Origin: Prochlorococcus marinus str. MIT 1013 | GTDB taxonomy: Bacteria > Cyanobacteriota > Cyanobacteriia > PCC-6307 > Cyanobiaceae | Length of the DNA stretch: 64,000 bases | Reading direction: 5' to 3' | NCBI RefSeq assembly: GCF_027359395.1 | Contig: NZ_CP114778.1 | Span: 558,001 to 622,000, forward strand | In this document: one piece after another, positions 1 to 8,491 of the stretch | Position numbering within the stretch: the first letter of the stretch is position 1 | Layout of the letters: each line of letters begins with the position of its first letter | Notes under the pieces: model-generated | Told to the model about the DNA's origin: nothing | The model's input: the letters and a program-made list of their open reading frames with translations, nothing else | Database searches by the model: none | Position numbers and translations under genes: made by a program

Positions 1-498
1 ACAGAAGATGGACGAGTTCAAGCTGCTTTGACTTGGTTAATAGGTAGTCTTAATTCCAGAGGGTGGACTGAAATCAAGTTAGCTGGACCACCAATCGTCT
101 TTGCTTTAGTTGTGGGATTATTACTCTCAAGACAATTGAATTTATTAGGCTTGGGAGATGAATTATCTGTAGGTTTAGGAAATTCTTTATTTCGTTCAAG
201 ATGCTTGATTGGTGCATCTGCAACTCTATTAGCTGCAAGTTCAGTTAGCGTTGGTGGCTTGATTGGATTTGTAGGTTTGATTGTTCCCCATGCGACACGA
301 TTTTTATTTGGCACAGATTACAGAGTTGTTTTGCCCTTCTCAGCTTTGTTAGGTGCCTTTACACTTAGTTCGGCCGATTTGATTGCAAGATCAGGAACTA
401 TTGAATTGCCTGTTGGAATCATCACATCATTATTAGGTGCCCCAATTTTTATAGTCTTATTGTATAAAAGACAAAAATCCTTAACTAGTCTGAGATAG
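1..498 (+). CDS. Siderophore/iron ABC transporter permease, FecCD family (5' truncated by window)
   Basis: The reading frame is open from base 1, so only the C-terminal part (about 165 residues) is present; an internal TTG at 28 is not the real start. The segment contains the conserved FecCD stretch GRVQAALTWLIGSLNSRGW, then alternating hydrophobic helices, and GGLIGFVGLIVPHATR, which is the family's ATPase-coupling loop region. It would form the membrane channel for ferric-siderophore or B12-like substrates. It lies 5 bp upstream of the ATPase gene and clearly shares its operon. The TonB receptor and binding lipoprotein downstream support a ferric-siderophore role. Confidence 0.9.
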   Translation, partial: TEDGRVQAALTWLIGSLNSRGWTEIKLAGPPIVFALVVGLLLSRQLNLLGLGDELSVGLGNSLFRSRCLIGASATLLAASSVSVGGLIGFVGLIVPHATRFLFGTDYRVVLPFSALLGAFTLSSADLIARSGTIELPVGIITSLLGAPIFIVLLYKRQKSLTSLR

Positions 499-503
499 AC
501 GTA

Positions 504-1280
504 ATGACACTAATAACAAAAGATTTCTCTACCGGTTATGAAGAAAATAAAATCATTAAATCGATAAGTCTCTCATTGGAGAAATCTGAGTGGTTAGGGA
601 TTATTGGAGCCAATGGATCAGGTAAATCCACTTTTTTAAAAGGTATTAGCCGCATACTTGATGCACATACAGGTATTGCTTATTTAGATGGGTATGATAT
701 TCATCATAGTTCTACAAAAGAAATCGCAAAAAAGATCTCTGTATTACCTCAACAAAATAGCTCAAATTTATCTTTAACGGTCTATGAATTGGTCTGCCTT
801 GGGCGTTCCCCTCATAAAGAATGGTGGGAATTAGATCTTGATGAAAACGACTATTTTGAAGTTGAAAGATCTATTGCCTTAACTGATATGACCTGTTTAA
901 AAGAAACGCCTATATATGCGTTGTCTGGTGGTCAACGTCAACGAGCTTTTCTTTCTCTTGCGCTTGCACAAGATGCAAAAACCCTTTTATTGGACGAACC
1001 AACAACTTTTTTAGATCTTCGTTATCAACTTCAATTTTTTGATTTACTAAAAAGACTTAATAATGAGCAAGCACTTTCAATTATTACTGTTATTCATGAC
1101 TTAAACTTGGCTGCGAGATATTGTGATCGGATTGCAATTCTTAAAGACGGCGAATTATTAGCTATCGACAAACCTAGAGAAGTTCTTACTGAAGAGCTAA
1201 TGAAACAAGCTTTTCAAGTTGAGACTTGCCAAATAGAGACTCCTATTGGTCTTCAAATATGTACAATTAAATCTTCCTGA
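504..1280 (+). CDS. Siderophore/iron ABC transporter ATP-binding protein, FecE/FepC type
   Basis: A 258-residue ABC ATPase of normal family length. Walker A GANGSGKST lies near residues 36-44, the Q-loop at LPQQN, the signature LSGGQRQRAFLSLALAQ near 140, Walker B TLLLDEPTTFLD, and a switch histidine in VIHDLN. It would energise the permease encoded just upstream. The ATG is 5 bp after the permease stop, so the two are probably translated together. The substrate (ferric siderophore) is inferred from neighbouring TonB-system genes and not from the ATPase itself. Confidence 0.93.
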   Translation: MTLITKDFSTGYEENKIIKSISLSLEKSEWLGIIGANGSGKSTFLKGISRILDAHTGIAYLDGYDIHHSSTKEIAKKISVLPQQNSSNLSLTVYELVCLGRSPHKEWWELDLDENDYFEVERSIALTDMTCLKETPIYALSGGQRQRAFLSLALAQDAKTLLLDEPTTFLDLRYQLQFFDLLKRLNNEQALSIITVIHDLNLAARYCDRIAILKDGELLAIDKPREVLTEELMKQAFQVETCQIETPIGLQICTIKSS

Positions 1281-1480
1281 AAGTGCAGAATTAATTGATC
1301 CACAGACATAGACGTATAGCTTTATACCTGAAAGAGAATCTAATAGCACCTTATATTTTATTTATTGGTATTACGAATCTTTTGTCTGGTTTATTTGTAT
1401 AGATCGATACTCTTTTAAAAAGTCTTTGATTACGTTTACGTCTATAAAAATAGGTATATATCTTGTTGTGTGAGGCAAGG
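1281..1480. other. Intergenic region upstream of TonB-dependent receptor
   Basis: About 200 bp without a convincing gene. It must hold the receptor promoter. I see AT-rich stretches but no Fur box I would defend. A GAGG-like ribosome-binding site (gaggcaagg) precedes the GTG at 1481. Confidence 0.5.
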
Positions 1481-3721
1481 GTGAAACTTTTTTCTAAGCT
1501 GCTGGTTATTCCTGCGGCAATTTCTTTTTTAGGTTCTTCTGCGGCAATTGCATTAGAAGTTGAAACAAATTCTTCTAAAGGATTTGAAGTTAACTCAAAA
1601 AGAAATTCAACTTTAATTGCTCAAGTAGAGCAGGAAGATATAGCGGGAAAACTTAAAATTACAGTTACTGGTACTAAGACACCAAGAGCAACCTCTGAAT
1701 ATCCAGGAAGTGTAACTGTAATAGAAGGAGAGGAAATATACTCAAATCAGTCTCCTACTTTAAGAAATTTATTAAAGGATGTACCTGGTGTTAGTACAAA
1801 GAAATTCACTCAAAGTGGAGTAAGGGGAATAACAAGTCAAGAAGACGTAAATATTAGGGGAATGAATGGCGATAGAGTCTTAATGCAAGTTGATGGAATA
1901 AGACTACCTACTTATTCCTATGGAAGTTATTACACATTTGGCAGAGGTAGTTATGTAGATTTCAATACACTCAAATCAGTTGAAGTTCTGAAAGGTCCCG
2001 CCTCAACACTTTATGGAAGTGATGCTCTTGGGGGGGCGATTTCATTTAGACAGCTAGCCCCATCAGATTTATTAAAAGAAGATGGCACATATACTATTGA
2101 ATTACCCACCTATTATGATGGAGCAAATGAAGGGTTAGGAGGAGCAATAAAAATTGCGGCTCCTTTGTCTGATAACCTTTCAGGACTATTTGTTTTTAGT
2201 GGAGAGAAAGGTAGTGACCCTGCAACAAATGCAGATGATAAATACATAAACGGAGGAGAGAGTTCAGGTAAAACATTATTTTCTAATCTAGAGTTAAATA
2301 TTGATGATTATTCAAAAGCAAACTTTATAGCTGAAAGTATAAATAAATCAACAGATGAAGATCCAGTTAAGCCAGACAACTTGCCAAGTGGGTATAGCTC
2401 TTTAGACTCTGAAAGTGAGACACAAACAAATAGATATTCAATAGCATATGTTTATGAAAATCCATCTAACGGTAAATCGATACAGTACTCAAAAGTCAAA
2501 GCTTATTTACAAGATATAGAAGCAGATCACAAATATAGTAGGAATGCGATTGTCTATGGTAGGCCATCAAATCAAAATAGGGACCAACCTTTTGAGCATT
2601 CTTCTTATGGAGCAGAATTACTGTTAAGGAGTGATAGAAATGTAGGTAATGTTCTTCACCAGATTTCATATGGCTTTGATTTCTCGGAAAGTGAAAATGA
2701 GAGGGAAAGAAAGGAAACTAACAAATTAACTGGAGTAACAGTAAGCAAAAAAGAGACACCTGATTCAACTATCAGAAGAACTGGTGTTTACATACAAGAT
2801 GAAATTGCTGTAAATGATAAGTTAGATATTATTGCTGGTATTAGATATGATAATTTTGATTTAGAGGTCGAATCTGATGCAGCATATTTCGGTAATGGTG
2901 TAGGCGTTCTAGAGCCAGTTGGCTACAGTGAAAGTGCTATTAGCCCAAAATTGTCGGCAATATATAAGGTTAATCCTGATCTATCTTTGTATGGTCTATA
3001 TGCAAGAGGTTTTAGAGCACCTAATTATGTTGATATGAATAGTAGTTATACTAATGTCCAAAGAAGATATACAACTTATTCTAATCCTGATTTAGAACCT
3101 GAGACAAGTGATACATTTGAAGTTGGATTAAGGAAATTTACTGATAAATTTGATTGGAATATTTCAGGATTTTTTAGTAAATATGATGATTACATTGAAC
3201 AACATAGTTATATAGGTAAATCAGCAAGTGGATTCACCGAATATAAGTCAATGAATAAAGATGAAATAGATATTTACGGAACAGAAATCGAGGCTGAATA
3301 TAGGTTTAATCCAGATTCAACTGGCATAAGCTTGATAGCATCCTTGGGCTACCAGCATGGAGAAAACACAAAAACAGATACGGCTTTAGAGTCAATAGAA
3401 CCACTTAAAGCTATAGCTATTCTTAGATATAAAACCTCAGATAATAAAATTACAGTTGATTTGAAAAACACTCATGTAGGAGGACCGAGAGTAGAAAGTG
3501 GAACGACTACATACGTTCCTGATTCTTATAATAAGGTTGATTTAATTGGTAGTCTAAAACAATCAGAAAGATTAGAAGTAGATTTAGGAGTTTATAATTT
3601 GTTTGATAAAAGATATTACTATTACTCCGATGTTAAAGGATTGTCTAAGACAGCTGCAAATTTAGAGGGATATTCTCAACCCTCTAGGCATATTAAGGCT
3701 GGGTTTAATTTCAGATTTTAA
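1481..3721 (+). CDS. TonB-dependent outer-membrane siderophore receptor
   Basis: Outer-membrane beta-barrel of about 746 residues that imports ferric chelates using TonB energy. I choose GTG 1481 over the in-frame TTG 1463 because a GAGG-type RBS precedes it and the product then begins with a clean signal peptide (MKLFSKLLVIPAAISFLG). A TonB-box-like segment (KLKITVTGTKTPR) comes next. The plug domain follows (VTVIEGEEI, LLKDVPGVS, LKGPASTLYGSDALGGAI), then barrel strands ending in an aromatic residue (FNFRF). The ERARGFRAPN-like motif ARGFRAPNY is typical of this superfamily. The neighbours (FecCD/FecE, lipoprotein, TonB, ExbB) make a complete uptake cassette. The exact ligand cannot be read from the sequence. 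Confidence 0.92.
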   Translation: MKLFSKLLVIPAAISFLGSSAAIALEVETNSSKGFEVNSKRNSTLIAQVEQEDIAGKLKITVTGTKTPRATSEYPGSVTVIEGEEIYSNQSPTLRNLLKDVPGVSTKKFTQSGVRGITSQEDVNIRGMNGDRVLMQVDGIRLPTYSYGSYYTFGRGSYVDFNTLKSVEVLKGPASTLYGSDALGGAISFRQLAPSDLLKEDGTYTIELPTYYDGANEGLGGAIKIAAPLSDNLSGLFVFSGEKGSDPATNADDKYINGGESSGKTLFSNLELNIDDYSKANFIAESINKSTDEDPVKPDNLPSGYSSLDSESETQTNRYSIAYVYENPSNGKSIQYSKVKAYLQDIEADHKYSRNAIVYGRPSNQNRDQPFEHSSYGAELLLRSDRNVGNVLHQISYGFDFSESENERERKETNKLTGVTVSKKETPDSTIRRTGVYIQDEIAVNDKLDIIAGIRYDNFDLEVESDAAYFGNGVGVLEPVGYSESAISPKLSAIYKVNPDLSLYGLYARGFRAPNYVDMNSSYTNVQRRYTTYSNPDLEPETSDTFEVGLRKFTDKFDWNISGFFSKYDDYIEQHSYIGKSASGFTEYKSMNKDEIDIYGTEIEAEYRFNPDSTGISLIASLGYQHGENTKTDTALESIEPLKAIAILRYKTSDNKITVDLKNTHVGGPRVESGTTTYVPDSYNKVDLIGSLKQSERLEVDLGVYNLFDKRYYYYSDVKGLSKTAANLEGYSQPSRHIKAGFNFRF

Positions 3722-3771
3722 ATCTGATATAGTAAGTAAATTTAAGTCAAGTTATTAATTAAGAAAAGTTA

Positions 3772-4659
3772 ATGAAGATTCTAAATTATTTAAACTTGAT
3801 AATATTTTTGTTATTAGGTTCTTGTTCATCATTTAAATCTAATAATGGAGAAATAAATGATAAGAATTTAAAGCTAATAAAAAATAAGAGTATTAATAAA
3901 GTAATTACTTTAACATCATTAAGCACTGATATTGTTAGTACTTTATCAAGAGATAAACTTATAGCTATTCCTGGAAGTTCACTTTTTAAGGATAAAATTA
4001 ACTATCAGGAATTGCCAAGAATAAGTCAGGGCAGAACTCCACCTAATTTAGAGAAAATTGTTTCTTTGAAACCAGACTTAGTTATTGGCACAAAAGGGTT
4101 TCATGACAAAATACTAGGCAAACTTAAAGATATTAATATCCAAACAATTTCCTATGAATTGAGTGATTGGAATAGCTTGGAAAATACTATTAATTTAATT
4201 TCTACTAAATTAGATATAAATGGTTCGGGGAAGTCTAATGAAATAGTTAACACTAATTTGAAAGAATGTGTTGTTGCCAATGAGCAAAATAAAAAGCCTA
4301 GTGTAGTTGTTCTTGCTAGTACAAAACCTATTCTCTCTCCTAACTCAAAAAGTTGGGCTGGAAATCTTCTACAAAGATTCGGTATAAATAGTCTAACAAA
4401 AGATCTTGATTCAAAGAGTGAGTTTCGTGGTTACGTAAATTTATCACCAGAGTGGTTAGTCAAAGAAGATCCTGATAACTTAATTATTATCCAAACAAGG
4501 CCTGGACAATACGTTGACTTTGAAAAATCTATGCCATTTTCTAATTTGAAAGCAGTTAAATCTGATCAAGTGTATCGTTTTAATTACTATGGGCTAATAA
4601 ATGCAGGTAGTTTAGAGAGTATTAATAGTGCATGTTTAAAACTTAGAAAAATCTTTTAA
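3772..4659 (+). CDS. Periplasmic iron-siderophore binding lipoprotein (BtuF/FepB/FecB fold)
   Basis: A 295-residue substrate-binding protein of the helical-backbone class. It has a lipoprotein signal with lipobox LLGSC at about residues 14-18. The mature part carries family signatures: ITLTSLSTDIVSTL near the start, LVIGTKGFHDK, and late segments WLVKEDPDNLIII and PFSNLKAVKSDQVYRF. It would hand the chelate to the FecCD/FecE transporter upstream. It starts 50 bp after the receptor gene and converges with tonB, only 4 bp separating the two stops. The specific ligand is unknown. Confidence 0.88.
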   Translation: MKILNYLNLIIFLLLGSCSSFKSNNGEINDKNLKLIKNKSINKVITLTSLSTDIVSTLSRDKLIAIPGSSLFKDKINYQELPRISQGRTPPNLEKIVSLKPDLVIGTKGFHDKILGKLKDINIQTISYELSDWNSLENTINLISTKLDINGSGKSNEIVNTNLKECVVANEQNKKPSVVVLASTKPILSPNSKSWAGNLLQRFGINSLTKDLDSKSEFRGYVNLSPEWLVKEDPDNLIIIQTRPGQYVDFEKSMPFSNLKAVKSDQVYRFNYYGLINAGSLESINSACLKLRKIF

Positions 4660-4663
4660 CTCC

Positions 4664-5338
4664 TTATCTTATTTTTAAATCGTATTCAATATTTATTGAG
4701 GTTTCCTCCTCTAAGGGGTAAAAAGTAGAATTAATTGCTGCTTTTTTAGCAGCTCTATCAATTGATTCATGCCCACTGAAAGTTATTAGCTCTGCCTTAA
4801 AGACATTCCCCTTTTTGTTAATCCATACTTTTACTGTTGGAGTCCCCTCAGCTCCTCTTCTTAGAGCAATTGGAGGGTATATAGGTCGGACACATTTTAA
4901 GCAAGTAATTTTTATTGTTCCCTTGCCCTTTAAAGATCCCTTTTCTGGCTCATTATTTTTTATACCTTTTATAAATCCGCTCCCTTTTTCCTCTTTTGAC
5001 ATAGGTTTATTTACTAAATTACTTTTATCTTTCTTTAGTTGAAATTTTTTCTCATATATCTTGTTATCGTCAAATGATTCTTGCCCATCTAAAGGATTTT
5101 TCCTCTCAATCTCATTTTTTAATTCTTCTTTTATTGAAGGTTTTTTAATAAATTTTTTGCTTCTTTGTGTGGCTTCACCAAATCCTGGCTCTGATAAATC
5201 ATCAATCAGCTCTATTGGAATAATTTTCTCACCTAAAGTAACGACTCTCTCTTTTTCAATAAATAAAAAAAAGAAGGAGTGAATCATTACTGACATAAGG
5301 ATGTAATAATTGATTCTATTAATTTTGATTCTATTCAT
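4664..5338 (-). CDS. tonB: TonB family energy transducer
   Basis: A 224-residue TonB-like protein. It has one N-terminal membrane anchor (residues about 10-28), a charged, low-complexity periplasmic linker rich in Lys/Glu, and a C-terminal TonB domain with CVRPIYPPIALRRGAEG, VKVWINKKGN and a final beta strand. It links the ExbB/ExbD proton channel to the receptor at 1481-3721. It is divergent from exbB, with the two starts only about 75 bp apart, so they share a promoter region. Confidence 0.85.
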   Translation of the reverse strand: MNRIKINRINYYILMSVMIHSFFFLFIEKERVVTLGEKIIPIELIDDLSEPGFGEATQRSKKFIKKPSIKEELKNEIERKNPLDGQESFDDNKIYEKKFQLKKDKSNLVNKPMSKEEKGSGFIKGIKNNEPEKGSLKGKGTIKITCLKCVRPIYPPIALRRGAEGTPTVKVWINKKGNVFKAELITFSGHESIDRAAKKAAINSTFYPLEEETSINIEYDLKIR

Positions 5339-5412
5339 TTTTCTAGGAAACTATTAATTCAATTAGCTTTCTTTTATTAGGATTATGATTGTTATATTCA
5401 TTATAAGTCTTC

Positions 5413-6042
5413 TTGTTTGATCTTTTCAAATCAGGTGGCATAGTTATGTGGCCATTATTGTTCATGTCAATTACTTCTTTAGCGTGCATATTTGAAAGAA
5501 TTGCATACTGGAAAGATGTAATAAAAAAAAACGATAGTAAACTAATGATTACAGTTGAAAAATATTCAACTATTTCTTCTATTGATTTTATAAAACAAAA
5601 TGAGATTTCTTCAATACCATTAGAAAAAGTATTGTTAGATTCCTTGAAAATTATAGATAGAAGTCTTCTAACTGATAAAAATACTATTGATCTAAAATTA
5701 GCATTAGAAATATCAATTCAATCAATTCAATCTGAATTTGGAAAGTTTAGTAACTTATTCTCTACCATTATTACTATCTCTCCTTTACTTGGTCTCTTAG
5801 GCACAGTACTGGGGCTTATAAATTCTTTTTCATTTATAAAACTAGGTGAATCTGGTGTTAATGCTCAAGAAGTTACTGGTGGAATAAGTGAGGCATTGAT
5901 TTCCACAGCAACTGGTTTAATTATTGCTATTATTACACTTATCTTTTCTAACTATTTTAATAGTTTATGGAGGAAACAAAATTCTATTCTAAATCAGTAT
6001 ACCGGCAGATTTGAAATACTATATAGAAAAAACAAATTATAA
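5413..6042 (+). CDS. exbB: ExbB/TolQ-family proton channel subunit
   Basis: A 209-residue ExbB-like membrane protein. The TTG start gives the typical opening MFDLFKSGGIVMWPLL. Three membrane segments lie near residues 10-30, 110-135 and 155-180. The conserved LGLLGTVLGLI and the GGISEALISTATGL segment (containing the pore-lining Thr region) are intact. It would form the pentameric channel that energises TonB. Two bases separate it from the exbD relic downstream, so the operon is exbB-exbD. The protein itself looks intact although its partner is broken. Confidence 0.88.
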   Translation: MFDLFKSGGIVMWPLLFMSITSLACIFERIAYWKDVIKKNDSKLMITVEKYSTISSIDFIKQNEISSIPLEKVLLDSLKIIDRSLLTDKNTIDLKLALEISIQSIQSEFGKFSNLFSTIITISPLLGLLGTVLGLINSFSFIKLGESGVNAQEVTGGISEALISTATGLIIAIITLIFSNYFNSLWRKQNSILNQYTGRFEILYRKNKL

Positions 6043-6044
6043 TA

Positions 6045-6454
6045 ATGATCTATTTAAAATTAAAAGAAGATATTAATAACAAGAATCAAATTGATATTTT
6101 GCCCATGATAGATATTATATTTTCTATTTTAGCTTTTCTTATTATCTCAAGTCTTTCTTTAAAGAGTTTTGATAGCATCTCTTTTGATTTACCTAAGGCA
6201 AGTAATTCGATCAAGTAGAATAATAAATTTGTGAATATATCTATTGATAAATCTGGTAATTTATTACTAAATAAGAAAAGTTTAAACTATCAGGATTCGA
6301 AAGATAAGGTAGTTGATTTGGTTGATGAAAGTAAGAATTTAGTTGTTCTAAATGCTGATAAAATAATTCTCATGATTATGTAATTAGTGTTTTAGATGTG
6401 CTTAGGAGTATTGATGGCTTGAAATTAGCAGTTTTGACTAAGTTAATAGATTAA
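6045..6454 (+). pseudogene. exbD: exbD, interrupted by an in-frame TAG and a frameshift
   Basis: Starts at ATG 6045 and has the ExbD opening: a short cytoplasmic arm, then IDILPMIDIIFSILAFLI, with the essential membrane aspartate present. The frame meets TAG at 6216-6218 after 57 codons. Beyond it the same frame still reads ExbD-like sequence (FVNISIDKSGNLLLN ... VVLNADK) to about 6368. A one-base slip is then needed to continue as HDYVISVLDVLRSIDGLKLA to TAA 6452-6454. Two independent lesions in a protein needed for TonB function suggest decay, unless one or both are sequencing errors. Confidence 0.8.
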
Positions 6455-6531
6455 GGATTTCTTAGAAGATAAATTTATATACCTAAACTTATAATAGTTT
6501 GGCCCAGAAGTAATTAATGAATTTGTCTTGG

Positions 6532-6876
6532 CTACAATATCTTCTTGAATAATTCTTTTATTTCTCTTTCTTCTTCATTTGTGATAATGCACTTAGCTCT
6601 TATTTGATTAATTAAGGTTTGGTGCATAACCTTTGAGTACATCTCTTTACTCTGCAAACCTATATATTTAAAGTATGAATATTTAAGAGTTTTCTCATTG
6701 TCTAATCACTCAAAATAATGATCGGCTTTAGCACTGCAAAAGCTCTCTGCGTATTTGTTTGCGATTAGTATTTGAGACTTATCTAGGATAGATTCCTTTC
6801 CAAAAGCATGAACTTGTGATGAAAGTGAGATAAAGATAAAAAGAAATGCTATGGCATAACTAAAAAAACTTTTCAT
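6532..6876 (-). pseudogene. Small exported protein with one internal TGA stop
   Basis: The frame begins with a good signal peptide (MKSFFSYAIAFLFIFISLSS, then QVHA). After 56 codons it meets TGA at 6706-6708. The same frame then continues without other stops for 58 codons (LDNEKTLKYSYFKYIGLQ ...) to TAG at 6532-6534. The overall length of 114 residues and the continuous character suggest one gene with a single nonsense change. The function is unknown. No orthologue could be checked. Confidence 0.6.
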
Positions 6877-6923
6877 ACGTCTTTCATGTCAACTTTGATG
6901 AGATGTAAACATTAAACCTTTAT

Positions 6924-7070
6924 CTATTCTTTACGAAGTAATTCTTCATTTACTTCAGGGATTACTTCAGGACCTGTAAACACAGTCCATAAAAACAGAA
7001 TAGTTACAGGGCATAGGACTATCTGAACTAGAGGAGCAAAGTATTTGAGCGAGTTGATTCTCTTTCTCAT
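6924..7070 (-). CDS. Small membrane protein (48 aa)
   Basis: ATG at 7070 gives MRKRINSLKYFAPLVQ..., a basic N-terminus, one hydrophobic helix, then WTVFTGPEVIPEVNEELL. A relic of a paralogue lies at 16429-16496 and preserves the WTVFTGPEAIP segment. That recurrence is the main support for it being a real gene. The function is unknown. Confidence 0.6.
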   Translation of the reverse strand: MRKRINSLKYFAPLVQIVLCPVTILFLWTVFTGPEVIPEVNEELLRKE

Positions 7071-7082
7071 ATTTATTCGACC

Positions 7083-7258
7083 CTAGTATTTTGTTTGGCA
7101 TACAGATCAGCCGTACCGTCTGGAATGAATCTTGCATAACTTTGATGATGCACTTATGTGGTGTGACCCATGGCAGCGGCGATAATAGTTAGTGGAATCC
7201 CAGCAGCATGAGAAACCTTCGCATAGCGATACCTAAATGTATAAGAAACTAACACCTC
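7083..7258 (-). pseudogene. Tyrosine recombinase (integrase) C-terminal relic
   Basis: The reverse strand reads TFRYRYAKVSHAAGIPLTII, AAAMGHTT, a TAA stop, then VHHQSYARFIPDGTADLYAK. This is the catalytic end of a phage-type tyrosine recombinase: the R-box (FRYRYA in place of FRHRYA), the GH box and the nucleophile tyrosine in QSYARF. An internal stop and no upstream catalytic half mean it is dead. It differs in sequence from the integrases at 26084 and 47893, so it records a second integrase lineage. Confidence 0.75.
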
Positions 7259-7485
7259 ACTTATCATTTCTGCCTACTTGCATAGAACATTCCATACATT
7301 CTTCCTTCGAAGGTGAGTTCTGAGAGATTCGCTTCCTTTTTCTATTATTTTCCTAAAGTCTTTTAATTCCCATTTGCAATGAATAAATCTTGCATGATGA
7401 AAATGCGTTTTTGAATAATTCTTAGATCTAAATTTCTCATGATGATTCCTTGGTTAAAACGGCAAAGGAAATATCTTTGATGCAT
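7259..7485. other. Non-coding stretch between integrase relic and ligase relic
   Basis: No open frame with a plausible start on either strand. It is probably decayed sequence from the same island. Confidence 0.4.
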
Positions 7486-8100
7486 TTACCCTTTTAAAGC
7501 AATCGCCCAATTCGGACATTTGGAAGTAACGCCAAGTTTTTGTTTGGTTACTCCAGAAGCAACTTTGACCACAATTCCGTCACAAGGAAGATTTTCAAAT
7601 AATTCACCAGCCAACCATTCTTTATGCCATTTCTTTACTTGGCAAGGATCAGCAGTTCTATTTATTGGCGGTATTTCAAAGAACCAACTTTCTAGGCGTT
7701 TAATATCTTCAATTTCATCATTGGTTGAGCCAAGAATTTCATAGGCAACAAAAGATAAGCCAGCACCAGTTGGATTTTTCTTTCTTAGATGTCCAGCGGC
7801 TAGGGCTTGAGATTTAGTTCTACTTAAGTTTGGGCCATAAAGTTCTCCTCTTATTTCTACTGGATCTTCAGAAACAGCTTGCCCATCTTCTGGAAGTTCT
7901 AAGGGAAGATTGCAAATAGTTCTGGCGGCTTCAAGAACATCTTTTCCAGACCGAGTAAAAGCAGCAACCAAGGTTCCAGATTGGTATCGCAACCCCAAAG
8001 TACAACCATCAAATTTTGGTTGCACAATCATGGTTTCATTTCTGGCTTTATCCGCCCACCATTCACTAAAACAAGAATTATCTAAATTGAGCAACTTCAT
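7486..8100 (-). CDS. NAD+-dependent DNA ligase-like protein, adenylation domain only
   Basis: A 204-residue protein with nucleotidyltransferase motifs of LigA: motif I as KFDG (adenylated Lys) near residue 29, motif III region VEIRGELYGP, motif IV CDGIVVKV, and motif V WAIALKG at the very end. It lacks the OB, zinc-finger, HhH and BRCT domains of a full LigA (about 670 aa), so only the catalytic core is present. Its ATG overlaps the stop of a short upstream frame (8097-8267) that looks like LigA domain Ia. The gene may be a split ligase or a frameshifted relic. Confidence 0.65.
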   Translation of the reverse strand: MKLLNLDNSCFSEWWADKARNETMIVQPKFDGCTLGLRYQSGTLVAAFTRSGKDVLEAARTICNLPLELPEDGQAVSEDPVEIRGELYGPNLSRTKSQALAAGHLRKKNPTGAGLSFVAYEILGSTNDEIEDIKRLESWFFEIPPINRTADPCQVKKWHKEWLAGELFENLPCDGIVVKVASGVTKQKLGVTSKCPNWAIALKG

Positions 8101-8267
8101 TTTTGCTGGGAATATAAGTTCTGAGGATCTATTTCACTAAGCCTATTTTCTAATTGATCAAATTGCTTGTCGCTTACTTGAGGATTGCTCAATCTGTAGG
8201 CCCTATCTAGCTTTCCGACCTGGCCAGAAAGTTCTTTTGCCCACGTTTTGCATACATTTTGCCCACG
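8097..8267 (-). pseudogene. LigA domain-Ia-like fragment preceding the ligase core
   Basis: The open frame after TAG 8268-8270 reads RAYRLSNPQVSDKQFDQLEN and ends in TGA overlapping the ligase ATG (ATGA). The pattern resembles the NAD+-binding domain Ia of LigA, where a YYxLDNPxISDAEYDxL-like motif is expected. The only conventional start is TTG 8192. It is either the first half of a frameshifted ligase or a translationally coupled partner. Confidence 0.5.
8239..8266 (+). repeat. Arm-type repeat, GCCCAC class (three units at 11-bp spacing, middle one degenerate)
   Basis: GCCCAC at 8239 and 8261, with GCATAC at 8250 between them, all 11 bp apart. The set ends 52 bp left of the tRNA-Pro fragment at 8318. 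Its sequence class equals that of the 47.7-56.6 kb element. I infer it is the right arm site of an older element lying to the left. Confidence 0.6.
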
Positions 8268-8281
8268 CTATTATTCCCATT

Positions 8282-8310
8282 AAAAAAGACAGGGCTGGGA
8301 TCCCTGTCTC
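8282..8310 (-). terminator. tRNA-Pro-associated terminator hairpin copy
   Basis: On the minus strand GACAGGGATCCCAGCCCTGTC forms a stem followed by a T-run. Near-identical hairpins sit beside the tRNA fragments at 25927 and 47733, so each was carried with the tRNA 3' end. Confidence 0.65.
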
Positions 8311-8317
8311 TAACGGA

Positions 8318-8359
8318 TCGGGGCGTCAGGATTCGAACCTGCGACCTAGTGATCCCAAA
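8318..8359 (-). repeat. tRNA-Pro 3' fragment (attachment-site scar)
   Basis: Matches the 3' half of the intact tRNA-Pro at 56564-56637 from the discriminator base through the T arm to the anticodon loop, with changes such as GTC for GAC. It also has gatccc where the intact gene has gctccc, a change shared with the 5' half at 58109-58155. It marks the left boundary of the 8-26 kb region. Confidence 0.85.
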
Positions 8360-8491
8360 ACAACCGTGCAAAATTAAAGGATATCTAAATGACCTCGAAG
8401 ACGGGAGGGACGTTGATAATTGATAGATAAAATTGTGATAATTACTTGAGAAAGATCAGCTAGAAATGGGAGATGAAACCTTGGTTTAAGA

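Noticed and set aside
4815-5282. Plus-strand ORFs opposite tonB
   Set aside because: Shadows of the minus-strand tonB gene, whose TonB domain is clear.
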